NCBI GenBank assembly: GCA_016841205.1
Contig: JAENZP010000008.1
Span: 62,001-126,000 of the forward strand
Direction: 5' to 3'
Origin: Desulfoscipio geothermicus
GTDB taxonomy: Bacteria > Bacillota > Desulfotomaculia > Desulfotomaculales > Desulfallaceae
Length of the DNA stretch: 64,000 nt
Positions 1-6,026 of the stretch are shown piece by piece. The notes beneath the pieces were generated by a model. That model ran no database searches. It saw nothing but the letters and a program-made list of their open reading frames with translations, and was not told the DNA's origin. Within the stretch, counting starts at the first letter, position 1; each line of letters opens with the position of its first letter. Both the position numbers and the translations under genes were made by a program.

Positions 1-281
1 AGTGTCTCCATCCCGCTTTTGTTGAAGTTGATAGAGCAGATTCAAACAATAAGTTTGATAAGGTTCCAAAGTATACAGACTTCTACAAATCAAAGGCATG
101 GGTGAAGCTCTGGTGGGCGCAGCCAGATCCAGAAGGGCGGTATAGATTCCCTAAAGTGCTGGTGGTGACGGATAGGCCGAATCAGATTGATAAAATTCTG
201 GAGAAAGAGAATACAGCAAAGATAAGATTTGAGGTAGTAACATTAGAGAGCGTAAAAAAAGATATTTATTACTTTATTTAA
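1..281 (+). CDS. replication-relaxation family protein, C-terminal part
   Basis: The gene enters from the left edge, so only its last 92 or so codons are visible, read in the frame that starts at base 3 and stops at 279-281. The peptide contains FVEVDRADS, a KYTDFYKSKAW stretch and FPKVLVVTDRP. This is the layout I know from the C-terminal half of replication-relaxation (Replic_Relax) proteins of plasmids and integrative elements, which act in initiation of element replication or transfer. A second, broken copy of the same 3' end lies at 746-889. Family assignment rests on motif recall only, and the start is outside the window. Confidence 0.6.
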   Translation, partial: CLHPAFVEVDRADSNNKFDKVPKYTDFYKSKAWVKLWWAQPDPEGRYRFPKVLVVTDRPNQIDKILEKENTAKIRFEVVTLESVKKDIYYFI

Positions 282-302
282 AAAGGCTTTAAAAAATAAT
301 TT

Positions 303-327
303 AAGCCCCAGGTCCGGGGCTTTTCTT
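303..327. terminator. bidirectional terminator between convergent genes
   Basis: AAGCCCC (303-309) pairs with GGGGCTT (316-322). TTTTCTT follows on the plus strand and a T-rich stretch follows on the minus strand. The hairpin lies between the stop of the replication-relaxation fragment and the stop of the minus-strand gene that ends at 326, so it can serve both. Confidence 0.75.
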
Positions 328-661
328 AATCTTTGCTATATCTTGTTATCTTCTTCTTTTCAATATCGCTTTGAACAATTTCAAACAACGGATGATATAA
401 TGTGTACAATTTCTCGTCAAGGTCAACTAATTCTCTATGAGTATCCTCGGCTCGTTCAATAAAAGCGTTTTTAATAGCTAAAAATCTATCATCATTTAAT
501 TCTTCTAAATAATCAATAATCCATTCAAGATATTCCTTTCTTAATAGCAATTTTTGCTGTCTTTCATAATGGCAGTAAAGTTCTCTTTCAAATTCAGTTA
601 ATGGATGACAAGTACCTAATTCAAACGGTTCGCGTGGTAATAATTTTTTCTTAGAATCCAT
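326..661 (-). CDS. hypothetical protein, 111 aa, charged and helical
   Basis: I do not recognise this gene. The product is highly charged, rich in Glu, Leu and Lys, and probably alpha-helical, with heptad-like runs such as LEWIIDYLEEL in the middle and no membrane segment or cysteine pair. A strong ribosome-binding site (AAGGGGGTG) sits just before the ATG, which supports real translation from this start. It lies between two copies of the 3' end of a replication-relaxation gene and ends in the shared bidirectional terminator, so it looks like cargo of a mobile element. Confidence 0.6.
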   Translation of the reverse strand: MDSKKKLLPREPFELGTCHPLTEFERELYCHYERQQKLLLRKEYLEWIIDYLEELNDDRFLAIKNAFIERAEDTHRELVDLDEKLYTLYHPLFEIVQSDIEKKKITRYSKD

Positions 662-745
662 TAAAACACCCCCTTTTTAAATAGTTTATTAAGTGATTCT
701 GAAATTGATGTTAAGATAGGTATAATTTTCATTCTGCAGAACTAA

Positions 746-889
746 ATGTATCGTTTCCCCCGGGTGCTGGTGGTTACAGATAGGCCGGAGCAGGTGAATA
801 AGATCATTAGGCGGGATAATGTAGCCGGGACTCGGTTTGCGGTAGTTACCTTGAATGAGGTGCAAAGGGACGTTTATTTATATATATAA
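746..889 (+). pseudogene. truncated second copy of replication-relaxation 3' end
   Basis: This 47-codon open stretch (ATG 746, TAA 887-889) encodes RFPRVLVVTDRPEQ and then RFAVVTLNEVQRDVYLYI. It aligns without gaps with the last 45 codons of the gene at 1-281. No start region or N-terminal part is present, so I read it as the leftover 3' end of a diverged duplicate. The DNA has many synonymous differences from the first copy, so the duplication is not recent. Confidence 0.6.
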
Positions 890-971
890 ACTTCATGTAA
901 CATCTAGTCGAAAAGCAGGAAAATGTAACCAAGTAATTAATTAATGAAAAAAAATAGAAGGAGGAATATTA

Positions 972-1748
972 ATGCGGAGAAAATGCGCATTTCTGGTCGT
1001 TATGTCTTTGGTGGTTGTAATGTTTTGCTCAGTATGGGCCTTCGCAAATAATCCAATCAGAGTATTTGTAAACGGGAATGAGATTAAATCTGATGTTCCT
1101 GCACAATCCATTCAAGGAAGAACAATGGTGCCATTACGGGCTATTGGCGAGGCTTTGGGTGCGGATGTTAAGTGGGATGCAGGCAGCAATTCGGTAATTA
1201 TTACATCAGCAAATCAACCAGCAACAAGTCAGCAAACCACCAGTCAGCAAACCACCAGTCAGCAAACTGCTAGTCAGCAAACTATCGCTACCGGGAGTGG
1301 ATTAACAAGAAATAGCCCCACAGCCGTTGGGAATAAGATAACCACGCCTGACGGTTATAGTGTTAGCGTGTTAGACTTTGTTGATGGCGATAAAGCATGG
1401 AATATAATCAAGGGAGCTAATCAGTATAATGACTTTGCTCCAACTGGATATAAGTATGTCTTAGTTTTGGTTGACATTAAAAACATAGCAAGTGCTGAAG
1501 AGCCAGCTTATATAAGTGAATCTGATTTCAATTTGGTAGGCAGCTCGAATAAGGTCTTTAATCCCTTTGACAAAAGTGCTGTTTTGCCAGACGAAGGAAC
1601 GTATAAAGAATTAAGCGGGCAAATATACCACGGGGGCACAATAAAGGGAGTTGTGCATTTCTGTATACCGAAAAACGAAACCAACCTTGTATTGGTTTGG
1701 GATAAGTCGTGGATTAGTGAGGATAAGAGATATTTTAAAGTAGAATAA
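972..1748 (+). CDS. exported stalk-domain protein with DUF4352-like domain
   Basis: The 258-residue product starts with a signal peptide (about residues 1-26, ending near VWAFA). A copper-amine-oxidase-N-like 'stalk' domain follows (about 27-76; IRVFVNGNEI, GRTMVPLRAIGEALGADVKW), then a linker of four near-identical TSQQT units (about 78-100). The C-terminal domain (about 115-258) resembles DUF4352, an immunoglobulin-like module common on Firmicute surface proteins. GAAGGAGG precedes the ATG and a terminator follows the stop. The stalk domain does not imply amine oxidase activity, because no catalytic domain is present. A cell-surface role is inferred; the ligand is unknown. Confidence 0.8.
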   Translation: MRRKCAFLVVMSLVVVMFCSVWAFANNPIRVFVNGNEIKSDVPAQSIQGRTMVPLRAIGEALGADVKWDAGSNSVIITSANQPATSQQTTSQQTTSQQTASQQTIATGSGLTRNSPTAVGNKITTPDGYSVSVLDFVDGDKAWNIIKGANQYNDFAPTGYKYVLVLVDIKNIASAEEPAYISESDFNLVGSSNKVFNPFDKSAVLPDEGTYKELSGQIYHGGTIKGVVHFCIPKNETNLVLVWDKSWISEDKRYFKVE

Positions 1749-1753
1749 TTTAA

Positions 1754-1779
1754 GCCCGGCCTGGTGTCGGGTTTTTTTC
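1754..1779 (+). terminator. intrinsic terminator after the stalk-domain gene
   Basis: CCCGGC pairs with GTCGGG (one G-U pair) across a five-base loop and is followed by seven T residues, directly after the stop at 1748. Confidence 0.75.
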
Positions 1780-2059
1780 AGTTCACTGACCTGATGTGGG
1801 TATAGACACTTATCGGTATGTATTAAGGATGTTCATTAAGCGAAGCCCCTTTTAATTTGATGTATACATTGGATCCCGGTTTTACTTGGTGTTTTACATT
1901 GGCAAACATGTTTACTCTTTGTATACATTGCTAAAGAGGGCGGTTTAAAAACGCACCATTTGAAATTTGGATTTTACATAATGCGTTGTTGCTTTGAAAG
2001 CACATCATATATTCCTTTCCATGTGTGATTGAAATATACCCGAAAATTGAGGGCAGTAA

Positions 2060-2088
2060 TTTTATTTCGACTGGTAGTCGAAATAAAA
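2060..2088. repeat. perfect 13-bp inverted repeat, shared with 11647-11675
   Basis: TTTTATTTCGACT (2060-2072) pairs perfectly with AGTCGAAATAAAA (2076-2088) across the loop GGT. The homologous stem at 11647-11675 carries G-C where this one has T-A at stem position 6, a compensatory change. Confidence 0.8.
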
Positions 2089-2090
2089 CC

Positions 2091-2285
2091 GCCGCTCCTT
2101 GTTACTTGGGTAAAACATATAAAGAGGCTATTTGCCAAAGTGGGGAAAAGGCACTGCTGCTCCTTGTTATGTGGAAGTAAAACGAGCAAAAGGATGTCCA
2201 TAATACGGACACCCCCGGACGCCGCTCCTTCCTATGTTGGAGTTAAAACAAAGAGGATTGCTCTAAAATGAGCCGTCTTTTTTAC
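2091..2285. repeat. three degenerate repeats with exact 65-bp period
   Basis: Three related segments begin at 2091, 2156 and 2221, each with the pattern GCYGCTCCTT, then a small stem, then TAAAAC and an AAAGAGG-like end, about 37 bp long. The remaining 28 or so bases of each unit are unrelated in sequence, but each can form its own short hairpin (TGCC/GGCA, TGTCC/GGACA, GCTC/GAGC). The repeats differ too much for an active CRISPR array, and no cas gene is in the window. Confidence 0.6.
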
Positions 2286-2879
2286 GTCCTCAATTTTGAG
2301 GAGGTTAGTTTACCGATTTGAAATCTTGAAACCACTGCCCCCAGATTTGGGGAGAGTGGCAAGGTACCGCCATAATAGTCCTGCCTAGCGGATATAGTAG
2401 TGGATATGTTGTCCGTTACTGCTTCTACGGTCATGATAGTTATGGGCCCCTGATGGCAATAGGGTATCACTATAATGATGGTGCCTTTAGTGGCAAGGTT
2501 TTGGTAAAACTACTTTACCAAAAACCATCATTGTAACACCATAACGATGATACCTTTACCGGTCAAAATTATGCTGCGAATATAAAGCTCGGATACCACA
2601 ATCGAACTTACTTCCTCTCCCAGTGGAAGCTAAGTTTACCGATTTGAAATCGGAAAACTTATCAAAATTAACAGGGCGTGATCCTGCTGCTTGTATACTT
2701 GGCTTTTGTTTAGTATTTTTAAAAAAACCTGGAGACTCTAGGAAATCAATTAGATATAAATTAGTTGCAGTCAAAATCAGCATTGCTTTACAAAGTAACA
2801 AAGTTCCAAAAAATGGTAGTAATTTTAGTATATAAAGAGTATAATACCTATAAATCTAAGATGCATTGAGGTGATACAA

Positions 2880-3134
2880 ATGGCTAAGAAAAAAAGGAGA
2901 TTTGATGAACTTAACGCGCTAAAGGGGCGCATTCGGGAAATGGGGACAACCTACCGCAGGCTGGCGGATGATCTTGGCATAGGTGCCAATACATTGTCTA
3001 ACAAAATCAATGGATTTCAGGCGTTCACCGTGTCGGAGATGGAGCAAATTTGCGAAGTACTGGACATCGCCCCTGGTGATGTAGCCCGTTTTTTTATGCC
3101 TTCATATTGCAAAGTAGATAGTAAATCAGCATAG
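2880..3134 (+). CDS. XRE-family helix-turn-helix regulator, 84 aa
   Basis: A small Cro/C1-type DNA-binding protein. Residues about 8-60 hold the helix-turn-helix (TTYRRLADDLGIGANTLSNKINGF), followed by VSEMEQICEVLDIAPGDVARFF, as in phage and element repressors. I chose ATG 2880 because GAGGTG lies six bases upstream; the in-frame GTG at 2871 overlaps that ribosome-binding site. It is the first gene after the hairpin-rich element A and is followed by another small DNA-binding gene, which suggests a control module of the mobile DNA. Its operator cannot be named from sequence alone. Confidence 0.8.
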   Translation: MAKKKRRFDELNALKGRIREMGTTYRRLADDLGIGANTLSNKINGFQAFTVSEMEQICEVLDIAPGDVARFFMPSYCKVDSKSA

Positions 3135-3166
3135 AGTATAACGAAGAAGATAGAATGTAGGTAAAA

Positions 3167-3427
3167 ATGTCTGAGGGTGATTTTATAACATTACAAGATC
3201 TTATTGAAACCAAACCGCGACCGGTAAAGTTGCCAGTTAAAATTGCTGCTGAAATAATGGGAGTCCCTCCAAGATTTTTACAAATGGCACTTCAGCAGGG
3301 CCGGTTTCCTTTTGGGGTAGGTGTTGAAATGACCGCTTGGTCATATTACATCAACACTGAGCGGTTCATTAAATACATGACTGGGCAGGAGTTAACGTAC
3401 TACAACCACCGACCGCCATTATTATAA
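3167..3427 (+). CDS. small excisionase-like DNA-binding protein, 86 aa
   Basis: The middle of the protein (AAEIMGVPPRFLQMALQQGRFPFG) has the layout of a winged helix-turn-helix of the excisionase/phage type: a helix-turn-helix followed by a short wing and WSYYINTERFIKYM. Such proteins bend DNA to steer integrase or act as small repressors. It follows the XRE gene by 32 bases and is probably co-transcribed with it, ending in a hairpin at 3432-3452. The ribosome-binding site is weak (TAGGT). The family call is by pattern, with moderate confidence. Confidence 0.6.
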   Translation: MSEGDFITLQDLIETKPRPVKLPVKIAAEIMGVPPRFLQMALQQGRFPFGVGVEMTAWSYYINTERFIKYMTGQELTYYNHRPPLL

Positions 3428-3431
3428 AAGT

Positions 3432-3452
3432 AACCCGGTTATCCGCCGGGTT
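3432..3452. terminator. terminator hairpin between convergent small genes
   Basis: AACCCGG (3432-3438) pairs with CCGGGTT (3446-3452). It lies between the stop of the plus-strand gene at 3427 and the stop of the minus-strand gene at 3451. The following T content is modest on both strands. Confidence 0.6.
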
Positions 3453-3681
3453 AGCCTGTCTTTTGCTCCTTCTCGCGCTTTCTTGCCTCAATCCAGTCTA
3501 TAAAGTCCTGCTTGTCCACTCGCTTTGAGAGTCCAATATCAAAGTTTGGGATACCTCCAGCCACCGGTTTAATTTGAAACAGCTCATACACCCGCCGGCG
3601 GGAAATGGCTAAATAGTCTGCAATATGTTGAGCAGTTAGGATTTCCGGTAACTCCTCCATTGTGTAATTCTTTATTACCAT
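3451..3681 (-). CDS. excisionase-family helix-turn-helix protein, 76 aa
   Basis: A small protein with a MerR-like/HTH_17 fold: ILTAQHIADYLAISRRRVYELFQ (about residues 13-35), then IPNFDIGLSKRVDKQDFIDWIEARK, the usual strand-loop-helix end of excisionase-like DNA-binding domains. I chose ATG 3681 because AAGGTG stands six bases upstream; a longer open frame upstream has no such signal. It is the last of three consecutive minus-strand genes of this type (4325 to 3451), an unusual concentration. Function as element excision or copy control is inferred. Confidence 0.75.
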   Translation of the reverse strand: MVIKNYTMEELPEILTAQHIADYLAISRRRVYELFQIKPVAGGIPNFDIGLSKRVDKQDFIDWIEARKREKEQKTG

Positions 3682-3694
3682 TATTATCACCTTG

Positions 3695-4015
3695 TTAACG
3701 AATTTTTCTATTGTTTGATACCGACGCTTGCTCCAACTCCGCCACCCATGCATTCAGGGCTGCCTCACTAAAGATTATTCTGGAGCCCACACGGAAGTGG
3801 GGTATTTCGCCGTCCCGGATAGCCCGGCGAAGCCTTGCTTCCCCAAGTGTTCCCTGGAAGTAATCGGTCAGGGCAGTTTTTACGGTGAATTTGCGTTCCT
3901 CGTTTTTAACTATATTTGGTTCCCTAACCTCGGGAATGGGTTTTGGTACGATCTCCCCGCAAATCGGGCAGAATTTAAAGTTTTCCTTAAGTCCGTAACC
4001 GCATTTACAGTTCAT
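3695..4015 (-). CDS. zinc-ribbon plus helix-turn-helix protein, 106 aa
   Basis: The N-terminus carries a zinc-ribbon motif (CKCGYGL...FCPICGE, about residues 3-21). A linker and then an excisionase-like helix-turn-helix follow (LTDYFQGTLGEARLRRAIRDGEIPHFRVGSRIIFSEAALNAW, in short blocks, about 48-90). GGGGAG lies eight bases before ATG 4015, so this start is preferred over the GTG nine bases upstream. It sits 13 bases upstream of the next gene in the same operon-like run. The fusion of a zinc ribbon to this DNA-binding fold suggests a regulator rather than a classical excisionase. Confidence 0.7.
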   Translation of the reverse strand: MNCKCGYGLKENFKFCPICGEIVPKPIPEVREPNIVKNEERKFTVKTALTDYFQGTLGEARLRRAIRDGEIPHFRVGSRIIFSEAALNAWVAELEQASVSNNRKIR

Positions 4016-4085
4016 ATAAATCACTCCCCTTAAATATCTCTTTCGTAGATATGTGCATATTTCCTAACCACCTGATATGGTGAAT

Positions 4086-4325
4086 TTAAACAATAATCTT
4101 CTCTTCCTCCGCCATCTTATCGATGAAGGCGAAAAGCAAATCACGCCTAATCAATGTACGTCGGCCGTACTTGAATGCCGGCAGCCCTCTTTCCTTGATA
4201 AGTTCATAAATGGTGCTCCTATGGACACCCATTTGTTGTGCCGCTGCGGTCACTGATAAAACATAGGGCACCGGATCTTGGTCTTGTTCCTTATGTTTTT
4301 TAATCTGTTCAGTTGCTTTTGACAT
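4086..4325 (-). CDS. excisionase-like HTH_17 DNA-binding protein, 79 aa
   Basis: Residues about 20-70 have the standard helix-turn-helix pattern of the 'excisionase family DNA-binding domain': LSVTAAAQQMGVHRSTIYELI, then GLPAFKYGRRTLIRRDLLFAFID. The N-terminal 18 residues are charged and probably disordered. GGGAGG precedes the ATG. With its two downstream neighbours on the same strand it forms a run of three paralogous DNA-binding genes. Such proteins bind direct repeats near attachment sites; no integrase gene is visible in the window, so the partner is unknown. Confidence 0.75.
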   Translation of the reverse strand: MSKATEQIKKHKEQDQDPVPYVLSVTAAAQQMGVHRSTIYELIKERGLPAFKYGRRTLIRRDLLFAFIDKMAEEEKIIV

Positions 4326-4497
4326 TTTTTATTTACCTCCCTTGTTGTTTTGTTTTTGCCGAAGGATTGGCTTATGGTTTTGCTGGGTTTTAACGCTGTG
4401 TTTCCCTTGTGAAGCCACTTCTACTACTACTTTTATTAACTATCCATACTCCATTGTAAATTATTGGTAAATAATTGTAAATTGTTTAATAATAAAA

Positions 4498-4522
4498 CCT
4501 CGTCCAAATTAACCAGACGGGG
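4498..4522 (-). terminator. intrinsic terminator, minus strand
   Basis: CCTCGTC (4498-4504) pairs with GACGGGG (4516-4522) with one G-U pair. Read on the minus strand it is followed by TTTTATTATTA. It backs up the stronger hairpin at 4601-4627. Confidence 0.65.
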
Positions 4523-4600
4523 TATTGTTTATTTATTATGGTGGCTCCCCAAATTTGGTGAGCGAGATTTCTACCTGGATAAAAAACTCAGGGAAACAAG

Positions 4601-4627
4601 AAAAGGTCGGTTTTCAAAACTGACCTT
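4601..4627 (-). terminator. intrinsic terminator of the 5034-4652 operon
   Basis: On the minus strand AAGGTCAGTTTT pairs with AAAACCGACCTT (one G-U pair) around a two-to-four-base loop and is followed by TTTTCTTGTTT. It lies 25 bases after the stop of the 55-residue gene. Confidence 0.75.
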
Positions 4628-4651
4628 AAGGTATCATTATGATGATGTCTC

Positions 4652-4819
4652 TTATTTAAACAGCTTCCCCAACAACCCACCAGCGGCCTTCCCCGCCGCT
4701 CTCCTGGCAATACGCTTGCCTATTGTGCCGTTTCGGACGGTGTTCAGGTCGCCCAGGAACTTAGCCAGATCGTATAGTAGGCCACGGGTTTGGCTGATCG
4801 GGTCTTTCTTACGGGCCAT
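4652..4819 (-). CDS. 55-aa basic protein, paralogue of the 10556-10702 gene
   Basis: I do not recognise the family. The product starts MARKKDPISQTRGLLY and contains DLNTVRNGTIGKRIARRAAGK, strongly basic and without cysteine or membrane segment. AAGGGA lies five bases before the ATG. A paralogue with nearly the same first 42 residues is encoded at 10556-10702, in both cases right after a small DNA-binding gene. That double occurrence, plus the ribosome-binding site, makes it a real gene despite its size. The basic character suggests nucleic-acid binding (inference). Confidence 0.7.
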   Translation of the reverse strand: MARKKDPISQTRGLLYDLAKFLGDLNTVRNGTIGKRIARRAAGKAAGGLLGKLFK

Positions 4820-4863
4820 GTTATCCCTTCTTATTCTTCTTTATCCGGTAAATTTGGGGTTAC

Positions 4864-5034
4864 TTATTTTGTCGTATCCTTCCCCAACAAGCGCTTTAAT
4901 TCCGTTTCGGAAATACGCCAAACGTCCCCTAGTTTGACGGCGTTTAATTTCCCTTCCCTGATCCACTTATACAATGTCCTCACGTTTAGTTTTAATTTAT
5001 CCGCTACCTCTTGCGGTGTATAGTAATTTTCCAT
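4864..5034 (-). CDS. 56-aa excisionase-family DNA-binding protein
   Basis: A minimal excisionase-like helix-turn-helix protein: YYTPQEVADKLKLNVRTLYKWI is the recognition helix-turn-helix, and GKLNAVKLGDVWRISETELKRLL is the wing and final helix (about residues 4-50, shown in parts). AAAGGAG stands eight bases before ATG 5034. It is the first gene of a minus-strand operon with the 55-residue basic protein. It is transcribed from a promoter (TTGAAA, 17 bp, TAATAT) overlapped by two TGCACTATATT repeats spaced by two helical turns, so autoregulation is plausible. Confidence 0.8.
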   Translation of the reverse strand: MENYYTPQEVADKLKLNVRTLYKWIREGKLNAVKLGDVWRISETELKRLLGKDTTK

Positions 5035-5052
5035 CGTTTAACTCCTTTCATA

Positions 5053-5087
5053 TGCACTATATTACCACCCATTGCACTATATTTCAA
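5053..5087 (-). promoter_or_regulatory. minus-strand promoter overlapped by paired operator repeats
   Basis: On the minus strand TTGAAA (5087-5082), a 17-bp spacer and TAATAT (5064-5059) form a sigma-A-type promoter for the gene that starts at 5034. Two copies of TGCACTATATT (5053-5063 and 5073-5083, 20 bp apart) cover both promoter boxes. Same-face spacing suggests cooperative binding by one of the nearby helix-turn-helix proteins; which one is unknown. Confidence 0.65.
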
Positions 5088-5096
5088 TGAAGATCC

Positions 5097-5125
5097 TTGA
5101 CCTTGTTTATTCCTTGGTGTATACT
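5097..5125 (+). promoter_or_regulatory. plus-strand sigma-A-type promoter
   Basis: TTGACC (5097-5102), a 17-bp spacer and TATACT (5120-5125) point toward the small genes at 5197-6026. It is divergent from the promoter at 5059-5087. Confidence 0.7.
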
Positions 5126-5138
5126 CTACTTAATTTAA

Positions 5139-5164
5139 TTACACTAAGTTACACTAAATTACAC
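5139..5164. promoter_or_regulatory. tandem 10-bp operator repeats TTACACTAAR
   Basis: TTACACTAAG, TTACACTAAA and TTACAC follow each other without a gap, starting about seven bases after the expected transcription start of the plus promoter. One repeat per helical turn at this site suggests a repressor-binding array. Confidence 0.6.
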
Positions 5165-5196
5165 GTCAAAAACAGATTTAAAGGGAGTGTGAGCCA

Positions 5197-5313
5197 ATGA
5201 AAGATTTTATCGTAGTATCTGGCCAACCGGTTGACATCATTGAGCTAGATGACGTAATTCTATTTAGTGCGGAATATTTGTACAGGTTATTAATGGAGAA
5301 CAAAGCTGTATAA
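5197..5313 (+). CDS. 38-aa acidic protein, paralogue of the next gene
   Basis: The product (MKDFIVVSGQPVDIIELDD, then VILFSAEYLYRLLMENKAV) is acidic and aligns with the 42-residue product of 5372-5500: both have a hydrophobic strand, PVD, an acidic turn and V-F-S-E-Y/D-Y. GGGAGTG stands upstream of the ATG. It is the first gene after the operator repeats. I do not recognise a named family; the duplicated pattern and the ribosome-binding site support a real gene. Confidence 0.55.
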   Translation: MKDFIVVSGQPVDIIELDDVILFSAEYLYRLLMENKAV

Positions 5314-5371
5314 AACAACAGAGCGCCGCTTTTCGGCAGCTTATCATAATTAGAAGGGAGAGGATAAATGC

Positions 5372-5500
5372 ATGAGAGGAATTATTATAGTCCCGGAATT
5401 GCCGGTTGATTACCTTGAAGATGAAGATGTGGTCTTTGTTAGTGAAGATTATTTTGTTCAATTAATAGGCCAGTCTGATGAAAAGGCGGTGGGTTTGTAA
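5372..5500 (+). CDS. 42-aa acidic protein, paralogue of the preceding gene
   Basis: The product runs MRGIIIVPELPVDYLEDEDV and then VFVSEDYFVQLIGQSDEKAVGL. It has the same order of elements as the gene before it (strand, PVD, acidic turn, SEDY). I prefer ATG 5372, because the ATG four bases earlier gives only 14 codons; GGGAGAGG lies upstream. Its TAA overlaps the ATG of the next gene (TAATG at 5498-5502), so the two are translationally coupled. Function unknown. Confidence 0.55.
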   Translation: MRGIIIVPELPVDYLEDEDVVFVSEDYFVQLIGQSDEKAVGL

Positions 5501-5709
5501 TGAACGAATTTATAATAGCTAAAATTGAACAGGAAATTAATAGAGCTAAGACCCTTGTTCAGTATGCTAATCTATCGTTTGACCAAACTACTCAAGTATT
5601 CTTTGGCTTGATCTATGCTAAAAATGCGCTTAAGAATGATGCACATAAAGGATTTAAGGAAGAAAAGCCCAGTAGTGAGAAACCAAAACTGCGGTTGGTA
5701 AGACCTTAA
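5500..5709 (+). CDS. hypothetical protein, 69 aa
   Basis: Not recognised. It is helical in its first two thirds (FIIAKIEQEINRAKTLVQYA, then FDQTTQVFFGLIYAKNALK) and ends in a charged tail. The start codon overlaps the stop of the preceding gene, and the next gene follows after 23 bases with its own strong ribosome-binding site, so this is the third gene of a short operon driven by the promoter at 5097-5125. Confidence 0.6.
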   Translation: MNEFIIAKIEQEINRAKTLVQYANLSFDQTTQVFFGLIYAKNALKNDAHKGFKEEKPSSEKPKLRLVRP

Positions 5710-5732
5710 TTATGAAAGAGGGGGTAATTTAA

Positions 5733-6026
5733 ATGTCATTCGGTGAACAGTTTAAAACTTTTGTTATTGAGCGTTTAGAAGAAAACAACTCATTAGATAA
5801 CCATAGCGTCGAGCATATAGAGCGTTACAATAAAGTCTGTGAGTTAAGCAAGCAGCTAATGGAATTTTTGACTGAAGAACAAAAAAAGATTTATCAGGAA
5901 TACGATCGGGCTAACTCGGATTATTGGGCATTGGTTGAAGAAGAAGCATACACCAAAGGGCTTGCTGATGGGTTGGAGCTTAACAAAATATTTGGGACCT
6001 TATCTGGTCATAAAAATATTCATTAG
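5733..6026 (+). CDS. hypothetical protein, 97 aa, DUF6809-like
   Basis: A helical protein ending in YTKGLADGLELNKIF, a pattern I associate with small Firmicute proteins of the DUF6809 type, usually found in mobile or phage-derived DNA. AGAGGGGG lies before the ATG. It is the last intact gene of the operon that begins at 5197. No enzymatic motif, membrane segment or cysteine is seen, and the family call is tentative. Confidence 0.6.
   Translation: MSFGEQFKTFVIERLEENNSLDNHSVEHIERYNKVCELSKQLMEFLTEEQKKIYQEYDRANSDYWALVEEEAYTKGLADGLELNKIFGTLSGHKNIH

Larger units (their letters stand above)
1780..2870. other. 1.1-kb gene-free, hairpin-dense region (element A)
   Basis: I see no credible gene here: open frames are short, lack ribosome-binding sites and overlap perfect inverted repeats. 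The region holds TACATTG motifs (1864-1930), a perfect 13-bp stem at 2060-2088, a three-unit 65-bp array at 2091-2285, and a CCTCAATTTTGAGG palindrome near 2288. There is also a CCACT/CCCC...GGGG/AGTGG hairpin near 2331-2357, a long hairpin at about 2500-2530, and a 19-bp direct repeat at 2307-2325 and 2633-2651. Part of it matches 11376-11720. A large structured RNA is a reasonable guess, not a demonstrated one. Confidence 0.5.

Noticed and set aside
972-1748. Copper amine oxidase
   Set aside because: Only the small N-terminal 'stalk' domain is present; the catalytic copper/topaquinone domain is absent.
2029-2271. Open reading frame of 80 codons in element A
   Set aside because: It runs through a perfect 13-bp inverted repeat and the 65-bp array, has no ribosome-binding site and a composition unlike the real genes nearby.
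2091-2285. CRISPR array
   Set aside because: The spacing fits, but the three repeats differ at many positions, the intervening parts are self-complementary and no cas gene is in the window.
4464-5023. Plus-strand frames across 4464-5023
   Set aside because: They are mirror images of two small minus-strand genes with good ribosome-binding sites (4652-4819 and 4864-5034), one of which has a paralogue elsewhere.
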